A stretch of DNA of 64,000 bases from Opitutia bacterium Tous-C4FEB (GTDB lineage Bacteria > Verrucomicrobiota > Verrucomicrobiia > Opitutales > Opitutaceae). This document shows, piece after piece, positions 1-7,827 of the stretch. Numbering within the stretch: position 1 is the stretch's first letter; each line of letters starts with the position of its first letter. Under the pieces are notes generated by a model. That model was given only the letters and a program-made list of their open reading frames with translations, ran no database searches and was not told the DNA's origin. The DNA lies in contig NEVA01000018.1 in NCBI GenBank assembly GCA_002304445.1, positions 1 to 64,000 on the forward strand. The letters run 5' to 3'. Position numbers and translations under genes: made by a program.

Positions 1-1
1 G

Positions 2-586
2 AATCCAGCCGATGCGGCCGAGATGGGCCGGCTCGGGATCTTCGCTTTCGCCAACGGGAGCAAAGATGCCGCGATCCTGACGACGCTCGCGCCCGGCTCC
101 TACACGGCGCACGTCTCCGACCTCAGCGGTACCGGTACCGGGGTCGCTCTAGCCGAGATCTACGATGCCAGCGTAAACCCGACCGCCGACTATCAACGGC
201 TGGTGAGCATCGCCAGCCGCGGCACGGTCACAGTGGGCGACGGTGCGCTCATCGGCGGGTTTGTGGTCGTGGGCAATTCGCCAAAGACGCTGCTGATCCG
301 CGGCATCGGCCCGACCTTGACTAGCTTCGGCCTCGTAGGCGCGCTGGCCGATCCGGTCCTGACGATCTACGACGGCGGCGAAGCCCTCGCGACCAACGCC
401 GGCTGGGCTAACAGCGCCGCCATCGCCACGGCGGCCACGCAAGCCGGCGCCTTTGCCCTCACGGCGGGGAGCCGCGACGCCGCGTTGCTGGTCACGTTAA
501 AACCCGGGTCCTACACCGCGCAGGTCAAGGCGGCGCAGGTCACCTCCTCAGGCGTGGCGTTGATCGAGATCTACGAAGTGCCGTGA
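2..586 (+). CDS. C-terminal part of a large secreted/surface protein (5' end outside window)
   Basis: The reading frame is open from base 2, so this is the 3' end of a longer gene and the first internal ATG (base 23) is not a real start. Two copies of a repeat are visible, each with a G-S-K/R-D-A-A core, then A/K-P-G-S-Y-T-A and a closing G-V-A-L-x-E-I-Y strand, about 130 residues apart. Between them lies a segment with S-P-K-T-L-L-I-R and G-P-T-L. Such repeats are familiar as C-terminal domains of large exported proteins in Opitutus-like Verrucomicrobia, and a surface or secretion-sorting role is inferred. The catalytic or binding part of the protein lies to the left of the window, so its function cannot be told. 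Confidence 0.75.
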   Translation, partial: NPADAAEMGRLGIFAFANGSKDAAILTTLAPGSYTAHVSDLSGTGTGVALAEIYDASVNPTADYQRLVSIASRGTVTVGDGALIGGFVVVGNSPKTLLIRGIGPTLTSFGLVGALADPVLTIYDGGEALATNAGWANSAAIATAATQAGAFALTAGSRDAALLVTLKPGSYTAQVKAAQVTSSGVALIEIYEVP

Positions 587-787
587 GTCCGACGTAGGGC
601 AGAGTCTCCGACTCGCCCTCCACGCCCCGCGCGCACGCCCGCCCAGCCAATCCATCACCCGTCAATTGCTCCGACCAAGCCCCGTCATCCGACTCAGCTT
701 GAACGCCGCTTACACCGACGTCCCTCGATAAGCCGACTGTCATTGCGAGCAATCCAGCTGAATTGCCACGGCGCGCTCAACTAAGGC

Positions 788-1753
788 TCAGCGCAGCCCG
801 CACGCCTTGCGCGCTCGACCGATCACCTGCTCCGCCACCGCCCGTGCCCGTTGCGCGCCTTCGCGCAGCACCGCTTCGACGTGATCCGGATTCGCCGCGA
901 GTTCAGCCCGCCGCGCCCGCGCCGCCGCGAAGAAATTCCAGTAGTGCTCAAACAAAGCCTTCTTTAAATCACCGTAACCCAGCCCGCCCGCCCGCAGCCG
1001 GTTTTCGTAATCCAGCGTCACCTCTGCCGGCGCAAAAAATTTCAGCAGCTGGATCGCCAGATTTTTATCCGCATCCGGCTTGGGCTCCGCCGGCGTGCGT
1101 GAGTCCATCACGATGCCCATGATTTTTTTCCGCAGCGCTTTCTCGTCGCCGAAAATCTCGATCGTGTTGCCGTAGCTCTTCGACATTTTCTGCCCGTCAA
1201 GCCCGGGAATCACCGCGACTTCGTCACGGATCTCCGACTCCGGCACCACCAGCGTTTCGCCGTAGGCCTCGTTGAACTTGATCGCCATGTCGCGCGTCAT
1301 CTCGACGTGCTGCTTCTGGTCGCGACCCACCGGCACGCGGTGCGTGTCGTAGAGCAAAATATCCGCCGCCATCAGCACCGGATACGCAAACAGCCCGAAG
1401 TTCGGCGAAATTCCTTTGGCCGTCTTATCCTTAAAACTGTGCGCCCGCTCCATCAGGCCCATCGGCGCGAGTGAGCCGAGCATCCACATGAGTTCGCACA
1501 CTTCGGGCACATCGCTTTGCCGCCAGAAAACACTCGTCTTCGGATCAAGTCCGCACGCCAGCCAGTCGAGCGCGATTCCCTGCGTGTTTCTCCGCCGCTC
1601 CGCCGCATCCGTCACCGTCGTCATCGAGTGGTAGTCCGCGATAAAATAGAAACAATCGCCCCGCGATTGCGCCTCGATCGCCGGCCGCATCGCGCCGAAA
1701 TAATTGCCGATGTGGAGCGTGCCGGAGGGCGTGATGCCGGTGAGTGTGCGCAT
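788..1753 (-). CDS. trpS: Tryptophanyl-tRNA synthetase
   Basis: Cytoplasmic class I aminoacyl-tRNA synthetase that charges tRNA-Trp. The 321-residue product has the usual length for bacterial TrpS. The HIGH-type signature appears as HIGN at residues 14-17 behind the T-P-S-G-T-L segment typical of TrpS. The KMSKS loop is exact at residues 189-193, and the GRDQKQHVE segment at 143-151 is characteristic of the family. ATG start. It lies 36 bases downstream of the acyltransferase-like gene at 1790-2470 on the same strand and is probably cotranscribed with it. Confidence 0.96.
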   Translation of the reverse strand: MRTLTGITPSGTLHIGNYFGAMRPAIEAQSRGDCFYFIADYHSMTTVTDAAERRRNTQGIALDWLACGLDPKTSVFWRQSDVPEVCELMWMLGSLAPMGLMERAHSFKDKTAKGISPNFGLFAYPVLMAADILLYDTHRVPVGRDQKQHVEMTRDMAIKFNEAYGETLVVPESEIRDEVAVIPGLDGQKMSKSYGNTIEIFGDEKALRKKIMGIVMDSRTPAEPKPDADKNLAIQLLKFFAPAEVTLDYENRLRAGGLGYGDLKKALFEHYWNFFAAARARRAELAANPDHVEAVLREGAQRARAVAEQVIGRARKACGLR

Positions 1754-1789
1754 GGAAAACCGGAGCTTCGCGGACGTCTCGCCGCGGCG

Positions 1790-2470
1790 TCAATCCCGGC
1801 GCGGCAACAGCGTCACGCCGCCCCGCGACTTCGCGATCGTCGCCGCCGGCAGGTAACCCGAAAATGCCACCGTCGGCATCACCAACGCCCGCGGTCCGAG
1901 CACCGTTCCGGGATTGAGCACCGCGTTGCAACCCACTTCCGCCCGGTCGCCCACGATCGCGCCAAACTTTCGCAGCCCCGTTTCAAACACCTCCGCCGGC
2001 GTCCGCACCGTGATCAGCTTTTGGTCGAGCCGCAGATTGGAACAGATCACACCGGCGCCGAAGTGCGCTCCGTTGCCCAAGATCGAGTCGCCGACATAGC
2101 TGAAATGCGGCACCTGCGCGCCGTCCATCAGCAGGCAGTTCTTAAACTCGCACGCGTTCCCCAGCACGCAATTCGCCCCCACGATCACATTGCCCCGGAT
2201 AAATGCCCCCGGCCGGATCTCTGTCCCTTCGCCAATCCACGCCGGCCCGATGATCGTCGCGTAGGGCGGCAGTTTAACCGTCGGGTGAATGAAAACGAAT
2301 CCTTCGACGTGCACGCCCGCCGGCCGCGCCGGCAACACCGCCTCAAACTTATGCGCCGCGAGCGCCGGCCCAATCCGCTTGAGCCACTCCCACGGCGCCA
2401 CATCCCCAGGGAAATGCGCTGCGAAAAGCGCGAGCGACTGGGGCAGAGAAAAAAAGTCGGAAGCGATCAT
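1790..2470 (-). CDS. Left-handed beta-helix (hexapeptide repeat) transferase-like protein
   Basis: A 226-residue protein whose central part (about residues 60-210) is a chain of hexapeptide-type repeats rich in I/V-G and N-A/C. These are the hallmark of left-handed parallel beta-helix enzymes such as the acyltransferase half of GlmU. There is no nucleotidyltransferase Rossmann domain, so it is not full GlmU. Stand-alone proteins of this type are often annotated as UDP-N-acetylglucosamine diphosphorylase-like or sugar acyltransferases; substrate unknown. ATG start. It lies between the small gene at 2531-2857 and trpS, all on the minus strand. Confidence 0.75.
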   Translation of the reverse strand: MIASDFFSLPQSLALFAAHFPGDVAPWEWLKRIGPALAAHKFEAVLPARPAGVHVEGFVFIHPTVKLPPYATIIGPAWIGEGTEIRPGAFIRGNVIVGANCVLGNACEFKNCLLMDGAQVPHFSYVGDSILGNGAHFGAGVICSNLRLDQKLITVRTPAEVFETGLRKFGAIVGDRAEVGCNAVLNPGTVLGPRALVMPTVAFSGYLPAATIAKSRGGVTLLPRRD

Positions 2471-2530
2471 TGGGACAACGTCGACAAAGTTGGAGCAAAT
2501 CCCGGCACAGGGACAGTGGCATTTTTCGCA

Positions 2531-2857
2531 TCAAAATCCCGGCAACATTTCCGGGCCGGCGTCCGGCTTTTTCTTCTTCGGCCGGGGTTCCACCCACAGC
2601 CGGATCACCAATTCGGCCAAATTCTTCATACTGGTGCGTTTCATACCTTCATGGCGGGCCGCCTCCTTAAACACCGGCACCACCCCGCTCCGCTCGACGT
2701 AGTAACGCCAAAATTCCCCGTCCAACCGCGCCGCCGCCGCATGGTCGTCGTTGAGTGATTTCACGATTCCACGAACCTTCTCCTGCCAAAACTGTCGTTC
2801 GTCGCGATGACCCTGCAAATAGTCGAAAACGCGCTGCTCAAACCGATTCAAACTCAT
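2531..2857 (-). CDS. Small conserved-looking hypothetical protein
   Basis: A 108-residue protein with no motif that I recognise. It is charged and predicted soluble, with a Lys/Arg/Pro-rich tail (RPKKKKP near residue 93) and a mostly helical N-terminal part containing several Trp/Tyr residues. I chose the ATG at 2857 because the same frame continues far upstream but there runs antisense to the coiled-coil gene at 2978-3790. It is 60 bases upstream of the beta-helix gene and probably starts the small minus-strand operon that ends with trpS. Function unknown. Confidence 0.6.
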   Translation of the reverse strand: MSLNRFEQRVFDYLQGHRDERQFWQEKVRGIVKSLNDDHAAAARLDGEFWRYYVERSGVVPVFKEAARHEGMKRTSMKNLAELVIRLWVEPRPKKKKPDAGPEMLPGF

Positions 2858-2977
2858 GCCGCCAACGTGCGTCGCGTGACTCCAAAAACAACCGCAAAAC
2901 CTCGCCTTACGGCGACGTTGCATTCCCGCCTCCGCCGTTACTAATCTCCGCCTCGAAACATTTATCCCCCTTATCCC

Positions 2978-3790
2978 ATGTGGCAAAAATTCAAAGAGCA
3001 GATTCTGGTCATCCTCGTCATCGTCGTCATCGTGGTCGGAGCCGCCTTTTGGCTTAACCAAAAAACTGTCACCGAACTCCAAGCCCAACAGGAGTTGAAA
3101 CTCGCCCCGTTGCGCGAGGCGAACGACGCCCTTAAGGCCCAAAACGAGGAAAACCGCCGCTCCCTCGAGTCCACCAAGAAATTGCTCACGGACGCCATCG
3201 CCAAGCGCGAGTCGGATCTTTTCCGCACCGACGAAGAGGTTCAGAAACTCAACGTCGAGCGCATGGACGCCCTCGCCGAAGCGATCGCGAAGAAGGTACA
3301 ACCTTACAACCCGCTGCCAAAATCGCCGGAAGAGGCCGAGAAAATGCAGAACGAGCAGGTGGACAAAGTCTCCAGCCGCATGACGGAGAAAATCTCCCCC
3401 ATTCTTGCCGAAATGGCCAAGGACCAGAACCTCACCCGCGAGTCCATCGCCACCTACAGTCAGCGGATTTCCGATCAGGTCGGCAACGTCCTGACCGCCG
3501 AACTCGCGAAGAACCAAGTGCTGAACAACAACCTCATGGCGACCCAAGCCGCCGCCCAAGACGCACTGAAATTGTCCCACGAAATCACTGCGCTTTATCT
3601 CAGTTCCTTCAAAGACCAAGGCCTCATCACCCGCTTGCTTACCTTGCCCGCCAACGTCGTTCGCGACGCTGCCAGCCTCAGCATCGTGTCGAGCAGCGAC
3701 CGCAAAAAAGTCGAACAGGAGCTCATGACCAAGATGGCCGACATCGACCGTAAGCTCGCCGAAATCCAGGCTCAGGCGCCAAAAAAATAA
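2978..3790 (+). CDS. Membrane-anchored coiled-coil protein, function unknown
   Basis: A 270-residue protein with a single strongly hydrophobic segment at about residues 8-26, rich in Ile and Val. This is followed by a long Glu/Lys/Gln/Ala-rich region with heptad-like spacing (about residues 35-110), then a helical remainder ending in Q-A-P-K-K. The layout is a short cytoplasmic N-terminus, one membrane anchor and a long coiled coil in the periplasm, which suggests a structural or scaffolding role. I recognise no family. ATG start. A strong terminator follows directly, so it is probably a single-gene transcript. Confidence 0.7.
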   Translation: MWQKFKEQILVILVIVVIVVGAAFWLNQKTVTELQAQQELKLAPLREANDALKAQNEENRRSLESTKKLLTDAIAKRESDLFRTDEEVQKLNVERMDALAEAIAKKVQPYNPLPKSPEEAEKMQNEQVDKVSSRMTEKISPILAEMAKDQNLTRESIATYSQRISDQVGNVLTAELAKNQVLNNNLMATQAAAQDALKLSHEITALYLSSFKDQGLITRLLTLPANVVRDAASLSIVSSSDRKKVEQELMTKMADIDRKLAEIQAQAPKK

Positions 3791-3812
3791 TCTGGCCTGT
3801 TGCTCAAAAACT

Positions 3813-3845
3813 CAGCCGACGCCCCCAAGCGTCGGTTTTTTTTGC
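3813..3845 (+). terminator. Rho-independent terminator after the coiled-coil gene
   Basis: A GC-rich perfect inverted repeat (CCGACGC / GCGTCGG, short C-rich loop) is followed directly by a run of about ten T on the plus strand. It lies 25 bases after the stop codon at 3790. Confidence 0.85.
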
Positions 3846-3910
3846 CTGCTGCGCTTTCGTATAACTCGCACTCGCCGAAACCTCCGAGCTCTGAAACTGT
3901 TCCGCCCCAG

Positions 3911-4309
3911 ATGAAGCGCTTGAAGAAATTTATCACCCCGCAAGTCATAAAATGGTTCGTCGTCGGCGTGGGCTTTTCGGCGTTCGGGGTGCTCGTGCTG
4001 AAGCTTATGGTCGGCATCATGGGTTGGCCCTACATGATTTCGACTCTCGTCTCCGGTGAGATTGGAACCGTTTTGAGATTTCTCGTCGTGGATCGCTGGG
4101 TATTTGCGCACCGCCGCCCGGCTTGGAAACGACTTTGGCAATATCATCTCGCCAACGCCTTGGGCTTCGCGGTCTGGTGGTCGGCGGCCAATCTGCTGGA
4201 GGCGTCCGGCATCCACTACCTGTTGGCCCCTATCCTCGCCATTTTCTTCTCCATCGGCTTCAGCCTCGCGACCAATTTTCTCTGGGTCTGGCGTAAACCG
4301 GCCGCTTAA
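3911..4309 (+). CDS. GtrA-like four-helix membrane protein
   Basis: The 132-residue product has four hydrophobic helices and the spaced motifs of the GtrA family: D-R-W-V-F between helices two and three, and N-F-L-W-V-W-R at the end. GtrA-type proteins are thought to help move lipid-linked sugars across the inner membrane for decoration of cell-surface polysaccharides. No glycosyltransferase lies next to it here, so the partner is unknown. I chose the ATG at 3911 because the upstream part of the frame passes through the terminator and is not protein-like. It ends 160 bases before the convergent lactonase gene. Confidence 0.75.
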   Translation: MKRLKKFITPQVIKWFVVGVGFSAFGVLVLKLMVGIMGWPYMISTLVSGEIGTVLRFLVVDRWVFAHRRPAWKRLWQYHLANALGFAVWWSAANLLEASGIHYLLAPILAIFFSIGFSLATNFLWVWRKPAA

Positions 4310-4469
4310 AATCCCACGGGTTGACCAAGCTCATCTTGCGCGGCTCGCCGCTGCGAATCTGAGGAACGAAACGGGTTCTACCGTCTCCGCGACCGATCTT
4401 CGCCACCCACTTCGTCCCCGGGCGGTTACGCGAACCGCCACCCCGGTCAGTCCCCGCCCCCGCCAACCG

Positions 4470-5606
4470 TTATCGTTGGAGAAAAACGATGCAGATCGGC
4501 GCCGGCACGTTGATCACGCCCTTGGTTTGATAGGTGAGTTCACCCGTCGTCTGATTCACCCGATGCACCGCGACGGTGTTGGAATCGGCCCCGGCCGCGA
4601 GCAACCAACCGCCATCGGGCGAGAGCGCGATGTTGCGCGGAAAAGCTCCGCGCACCGGTTGCACTTGGATCACCTGCAACACCGCTGTCGCCGGATCGGC
4701 GTGATAAACCGTGACCGTGTCGTGGCCGCGATTCGACGAGTAAACAAACTTCCCGCTGGCGTGGACCAGAATCTCGGCGGCGGAGTTAAACGCTTCCTTG
4801 GCCTTCACCGCTTCACTGAGCGCCGGCACGGTCGCGATCAAGGTTGCCGTGCCCGCCGCCGCATCCCAAGCGAAGGACGTGACCGACAACGAGAGCTCGT
4901 TCAGCAGATAGATAAATTTTCCGTCCGGAGAAAACTTCATGTGCCGGGCTCCGCCGCCGGGGACCGACGCAATGACCCCGTGCATCGTGATGGAGGGCGC
5001 CGCGAGGTCGATCCGATGCACCACGATTGCGTCCATCCCGAGATCGGGCACGAGGGCGAATCGGCCGTCCGGTGAAAACGCGCACATGTGCGCATGGGGC
5101 TTTTCCTGGCGGCCAGAGATCACGCCCGAACCCTTGGTTCCGTGCTTCACGACTTGCGCCGTCCCGAGGCGTCCGTCGGCGTCGAGAGGAAACAACGCCG
5201 TTGAACCGCCGCCATACTGGGCCGTCAAAAGGAACTTCCCGCTCGGGTGCACCGCGATATGCGCGCCGCCGCCGTCGGTCGTTGGCGAGGAATTGATGAC
5301 CTCAAGCGCACCGGTCGCGCCGATCCGATACCCGACGGCACTTGGCACCCCGGCGACCCCGGCCACGGCGTAGAGTTTTGTGCTATCCGGATGCAGCGCG
5401 AGAAATCCGGGATTGCCGACTTCAGCCGCCAACTCGGCGGCCGTGAGTTTGCCGGTCTTGGGATCAAAGGTAGCGCGATAGATCCCCTTCGCGCCGCCCC
5501 CGCCCGTGCCGAAATAAACGGGCATCGCCTGGGCCGCCGCCAGCGCAACCGCCCCGCATGAGACTATCCACAACTGTGCCAGCCGAACCAACGTAGGGAT
5601 TTTCAT
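4470..5606 (-). CDS. Exported lactonase, seven-bladed beta-propeller (6-phosphogluconolactonase-like)
   Basis: The 378-residue protein has an N-terminal signal peptide (positively charged start, hydrophobic stretch, A-x-A-Q-A end near residue 27). The rest shows the repeated blades of the YbhE-type lactonase family, including H-P-S/D-G-K-F turns and S-P-D-G repeats. Cytoplasmic relatives hydrolyse 6-phosphogluconolactone; exported relatives are commonly found near sugar dehydrogenases and probably open sugar lactones in the periplasm. The ATG at 5606 gives a clean signal peptide; an upstream extension would not. It is last in a minus-strand operon after an SDR dehydrogenase and a TIM-barrel isomerase, which fits oxidation of a sugar followed by lactone hydrolysis. 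Confidence 0.85.
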   Translation of the reverse strand: MKIPTLVRLAQLWIVSCGAVALAAAQAMPVYFGTGGGGAKGIYRATFDPKTGKLTAAELAAEVGNPGFLALHPDSTKLYAVAGVAGVPSAVGYRIGATGALEVINSSPTTDGGGAHIAVHPSGKFLLTAQYGGGSTALFPLDADGRLGTAQVVKHGTKGSGVISGRQEKPHAHMCAFSPDGRFALVPDLGMDAIVVHRIDLAAPSITMHGVIASVPGGGARHMKFSPDGKFIYLLNELSLSVTSFAWDAAAGTATLIATVPALSEAVKAKEAFNSAAEILVHASGKFVYSSNRGHDTVTVYHADPATAVLQVIQVQPVRGAFPRNIALSPDGGWLLAAGADSNTVAVHRVNQTTGELTYQTKGVINVPAPICIVFLQR

Positions 5607-5661
5607 ATCTCCCACTAAGCAGCGCCGCCCGGTCCGAGCCAAGCCAACAAGGGCCGCGCCG

Positions 5662-6618
5662 TTAGCTCTTGAGCAGCGCCACCGCCCGCCGCATCGCCGC
5701 CGACACCGCGGCGCAGGCCGGCTCGTTTTCCAGGGAATTGAGCACTTTGTTAAACGGCTCGGCCCGCACCGGACCGTCATAACCGAGAGTCACCAGCGCG
5801 GAGAGAAACGCCGCCGCATCGATCACGCCCGTTGCCGCCGGCAATTCCCGCTCGCCGTCTCGTTGCAGGTTCTTCGCCACGCCTTGCGGCGCATCGTTCA
5901 AATCGACGCTGACCACGTCGGTGTTCTTCAATGTCAACAAATCAGCCACCGTATCGCCCGCCTGCCACCAATGCCAGGTATCGAGCACCAAGCCCACGTT
6001 GCCGGTCCCGATCTCCGCGATCAGCTCCCGGGTCTCCGCCAGCGTATGGACAAACGGATACTTGCGCCCGACCAACAGGGTCTGCGTACCCACATACTCC
6101 AGCCCAAGTCCAAGCCCGTGATCCCGCAGCACCCGCGCGACTTCCGCCAACCGCAACGCGTGCTGCTTGAAATTGGCGCGGTAGGTCAGCGCGTCGCTGC
6201 TGGGCATCAGCCACGTGCCCATCCGCCGCACTCCCGCCCGTTGCAGGCCCGCCGCGATCGCCGGCAGCTTCGCCAAGCCCTCACGGAACAGCGCGTCGTC
6301 TTTGCGAAAATCAACCGCCAGCCCCGCTGCGGCCCACGTCAGTTTCTTGGCGGTCAAATCCGCCAGCGTCTCGGAAACCTGCATCGCCGACATCGCCGCC
6401 AACTCATCCGGCCGCGGCTCGACGGCCTCGAAGCCGTGGCGCAGGGCCAGATCGTTGAGCTCACGCTGGCTCGTCACCGCCACGCCGATGCTGCCGGGAG
6501 TCAGCGCGAGTTTAAACGACCGACCGGGGCCGCTGGCCGCCGCCGAGAGTCCCCTCCCCGACAGAGCCACGGTCGCCGCCAGCAATGAGGTGCGTTGCAT
6601 AAATTCGCGTCGGTTCAT
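5662..6618 (-). CDS. Exported TIM-barrel sugar isomerase/epimerase-like protein (Tat signal)
   Basis: A 318-residue protein beginning with a twin-arginine signal (M-N-R-R-E-F, then a hydrophobic A/L-rich stretch ending near residue 28). The mature part looks like the xylose-isomerase-like TIM barrel family of sugar phosphate isomerases/epimerases: a G-L-G-L-E-Y strand, a D-T-W-H-W-W segment carrying probable metal ligands, and an E-P-F near the end. Substrate unknown. The ATG at 6618 is chosen for the signal peptide; an in-frame ATG at 6660 is possible. It lies 60 bases after the SDR gene and 55 before the lactonase gene, so the three probably act on the same sugar. Confidence 0.8.
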   Translation of the reverse strand: MNRREFMQRTSLLAATVALSGRGLSAAASGPGRSFKLALTPGSIGVAVTSQRELNDLALRHGFEAVEPRPDELAAMSAMQVSETLADLTAKKLTWAAAGLAVDFRKDDALFREGLAKLPAIAAGLQRAGVRRMGTWLMPSSDALTYRANFKQHALRLAEVARVLRDHGLGLGLEYVGTQTLLVGRKYPFVHTLAETRELIAEIGTGNVGLVLDTWHWWQAGDTVADLLTLKNTDVVSVDLNDAPQGVAKNLQRDGERELPAATGVIDAAAFLSALVTLGYDGPVRAEPFNKVLNSLENEPACAAVSAAMRRAVALLKS

Positions 6619-6678
6619 CCCGGCACCCCAACCAAATCCCGGCCCCATCGCAATCCGCATCGTTGATCAAAGCGTCGT

Positions 6679-7437
6679 TCACTGCGCCGTCCAACCACCG
6701 TCGATGACGAGGTCGGTCCCGGTCATGAAACCCGCCGCATCCGAACACAAATAAAGCGCCGCCGCCGCGATCTCACTCGGCAGGCCCCAGCGCCCCAGCG
6801 GCGTCTTGGCCAAAAATGTCGCCCGCAGCTCCGGATTCCCCATCAGCGGCGCGTTGATCTCCGTATCGCAGACGCCGGGGCTGATCCCGTTCACCGTGAT
6901 TTTCTCCGGTGCCAATTCCAAAGCCAACGCGCGGTTGAATCCCAGCAGCGCCGACTTGCTCGCCGAGTAAGCCGTGCGGCCCGGCAACGAAATATGGGCC
7001 ATCATCGAAGTCAGATTGATGATCCGGCCGTAGCCGCGCCCGGTCATCAGCGGCACGAACGCACGGCACATCAGAAACGTTCCGGTCAGGTTCGTTTCGA
7101 TCACGCGATTCCATTCCGCGAGCGTGAATTCGGTGATCGGTTTGCGCAGGTTGATCCCGGCATTGTTGATCAGAATATCCAACCGGCCGCCCAGCGCCGA
7201 CTCATACGTTTCCCGCGCGCGGCTCACCGCCGCTTCGTCGCGGACATCGGCCGCCAAAAGTTCGGCGCGGCCGCCGTTCGCCCGGATTCGGTTCGCGACT
7301 TCCGCCGCTTTTGCCTCTTCCCGCGCGAGCAATGCGACCGTCGCGCCGGCCTCCGCGAGGGCGAGCGCCATGGCTTCACCGAGGCCTTGGCCGGCACCGG
7401 TCACGAGAGCAAATCTTCCAAGCAGGGGCGGAGTCAT
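6679..7437 (-). CDS. Short-chain dehydrogenase/reductase (gluconate 5-dehydrogenase / KduD type)
   Basis: A classical SDR of 252 residues. The cofactor loop T-G-A-G-Q-G-L-G is at residues 13-20, N-N-A-G at 91-94, the catalytic Ser at 144, and Y-S-A-S-K with Tyr157 and Lys161. The C-terminal T-D-L-V-I-D-G-G-W is typical of the branch that includes gluconate 5-dehydrogenase, 2-deoxy-D-gluconate 3-dehydrogenase and 3-oxoacyl-ACP reductase. The sugar isomerase and lactonase downstream favour a sugar-acid substrate. ATG at 7437; a TTG two codons upstream is less likely. First gene of the operon. Confidence 0.85.
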   Translation of the reverse strand: MTPPLLGRFALVTGAGQGLGEAMALALAEAGATVALLAREEAKAAEVANRIRANGGRAELLAADVRDEAAVSRARETYESALGGRLDILINNAGINLRKPITEFTLAEWNRVIETNLTGTFLMCRAFVPLMTGRGYGRIINLTSMMAHISLPGRTAYSASKSALLGFNRALALELAPEKITVNGISPGVCDTEINAPLMGNPELRATFLAKTPLGRWGLPSEIAAAALYLCSDAAGFMTGTDLVIDGGWTAQ

Positions 7438-7443
7438 GCGCAA

Positions 7444-7827
7444 AATTCAGCCGCGCCGCCCGCTTCCCCGCAATGGATTTCACCCGCGTCGTATCCGCCC
7501 GCTTTTAAGGCGTCTTTGGCAGCGCCCAGGCCGGCGGGGTCATCGGGTCGAAGCCCATGATCCCGGGAATCAGATTTCAAATCAGCATCGGGTCCGGGAC
7601 TGACGGGGGCGGGATCAGACATCAGCGGGAAAGCAGGTTGGGCGAAGCCGCCAAAGCCGGAGAAATTCTCCGGAGGCTTCAAGGCCGAGTTCAACGGCTG
7701 GGCCCAGTTTGGAAACAGCGCCGAGCTTTTCTAGGCTCGATCCACGCCGCCAATGCGCCCGGTTACGACTGGGTTTCCCTCGACTTTGCCTCTTGGCCCC
7801 CGCCTCGCCGCCGTTTTCGCTCACGGG
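7444..7827. other. Gene-free stretch with possible remnant of a 3' gene end
   Basis: About 380 bases between the divergent SDR and PhoD genes, with no convincing gene. On the minus strand a short in-frame piece ends in T-P-P-A-W-A-L-P-K-T-P followed by a stop near 7505. This resembles the C-terminus of a lost secreted sugar-acting enzyme upstream of the SDR operon; it is inference only. A near-palindrome (CCGGAGAAATTCTCCGG) lies around 7658-7674. Promoters for both flanking genes must lie here but I cannot place them. Confidence 0.35.

Noticed and set aside
1517-2758. 413-codon plus-strand frame
   Set aside because: Arg/His-rich shadow of trpS and the beta-helix gene, both clear on the other strand.
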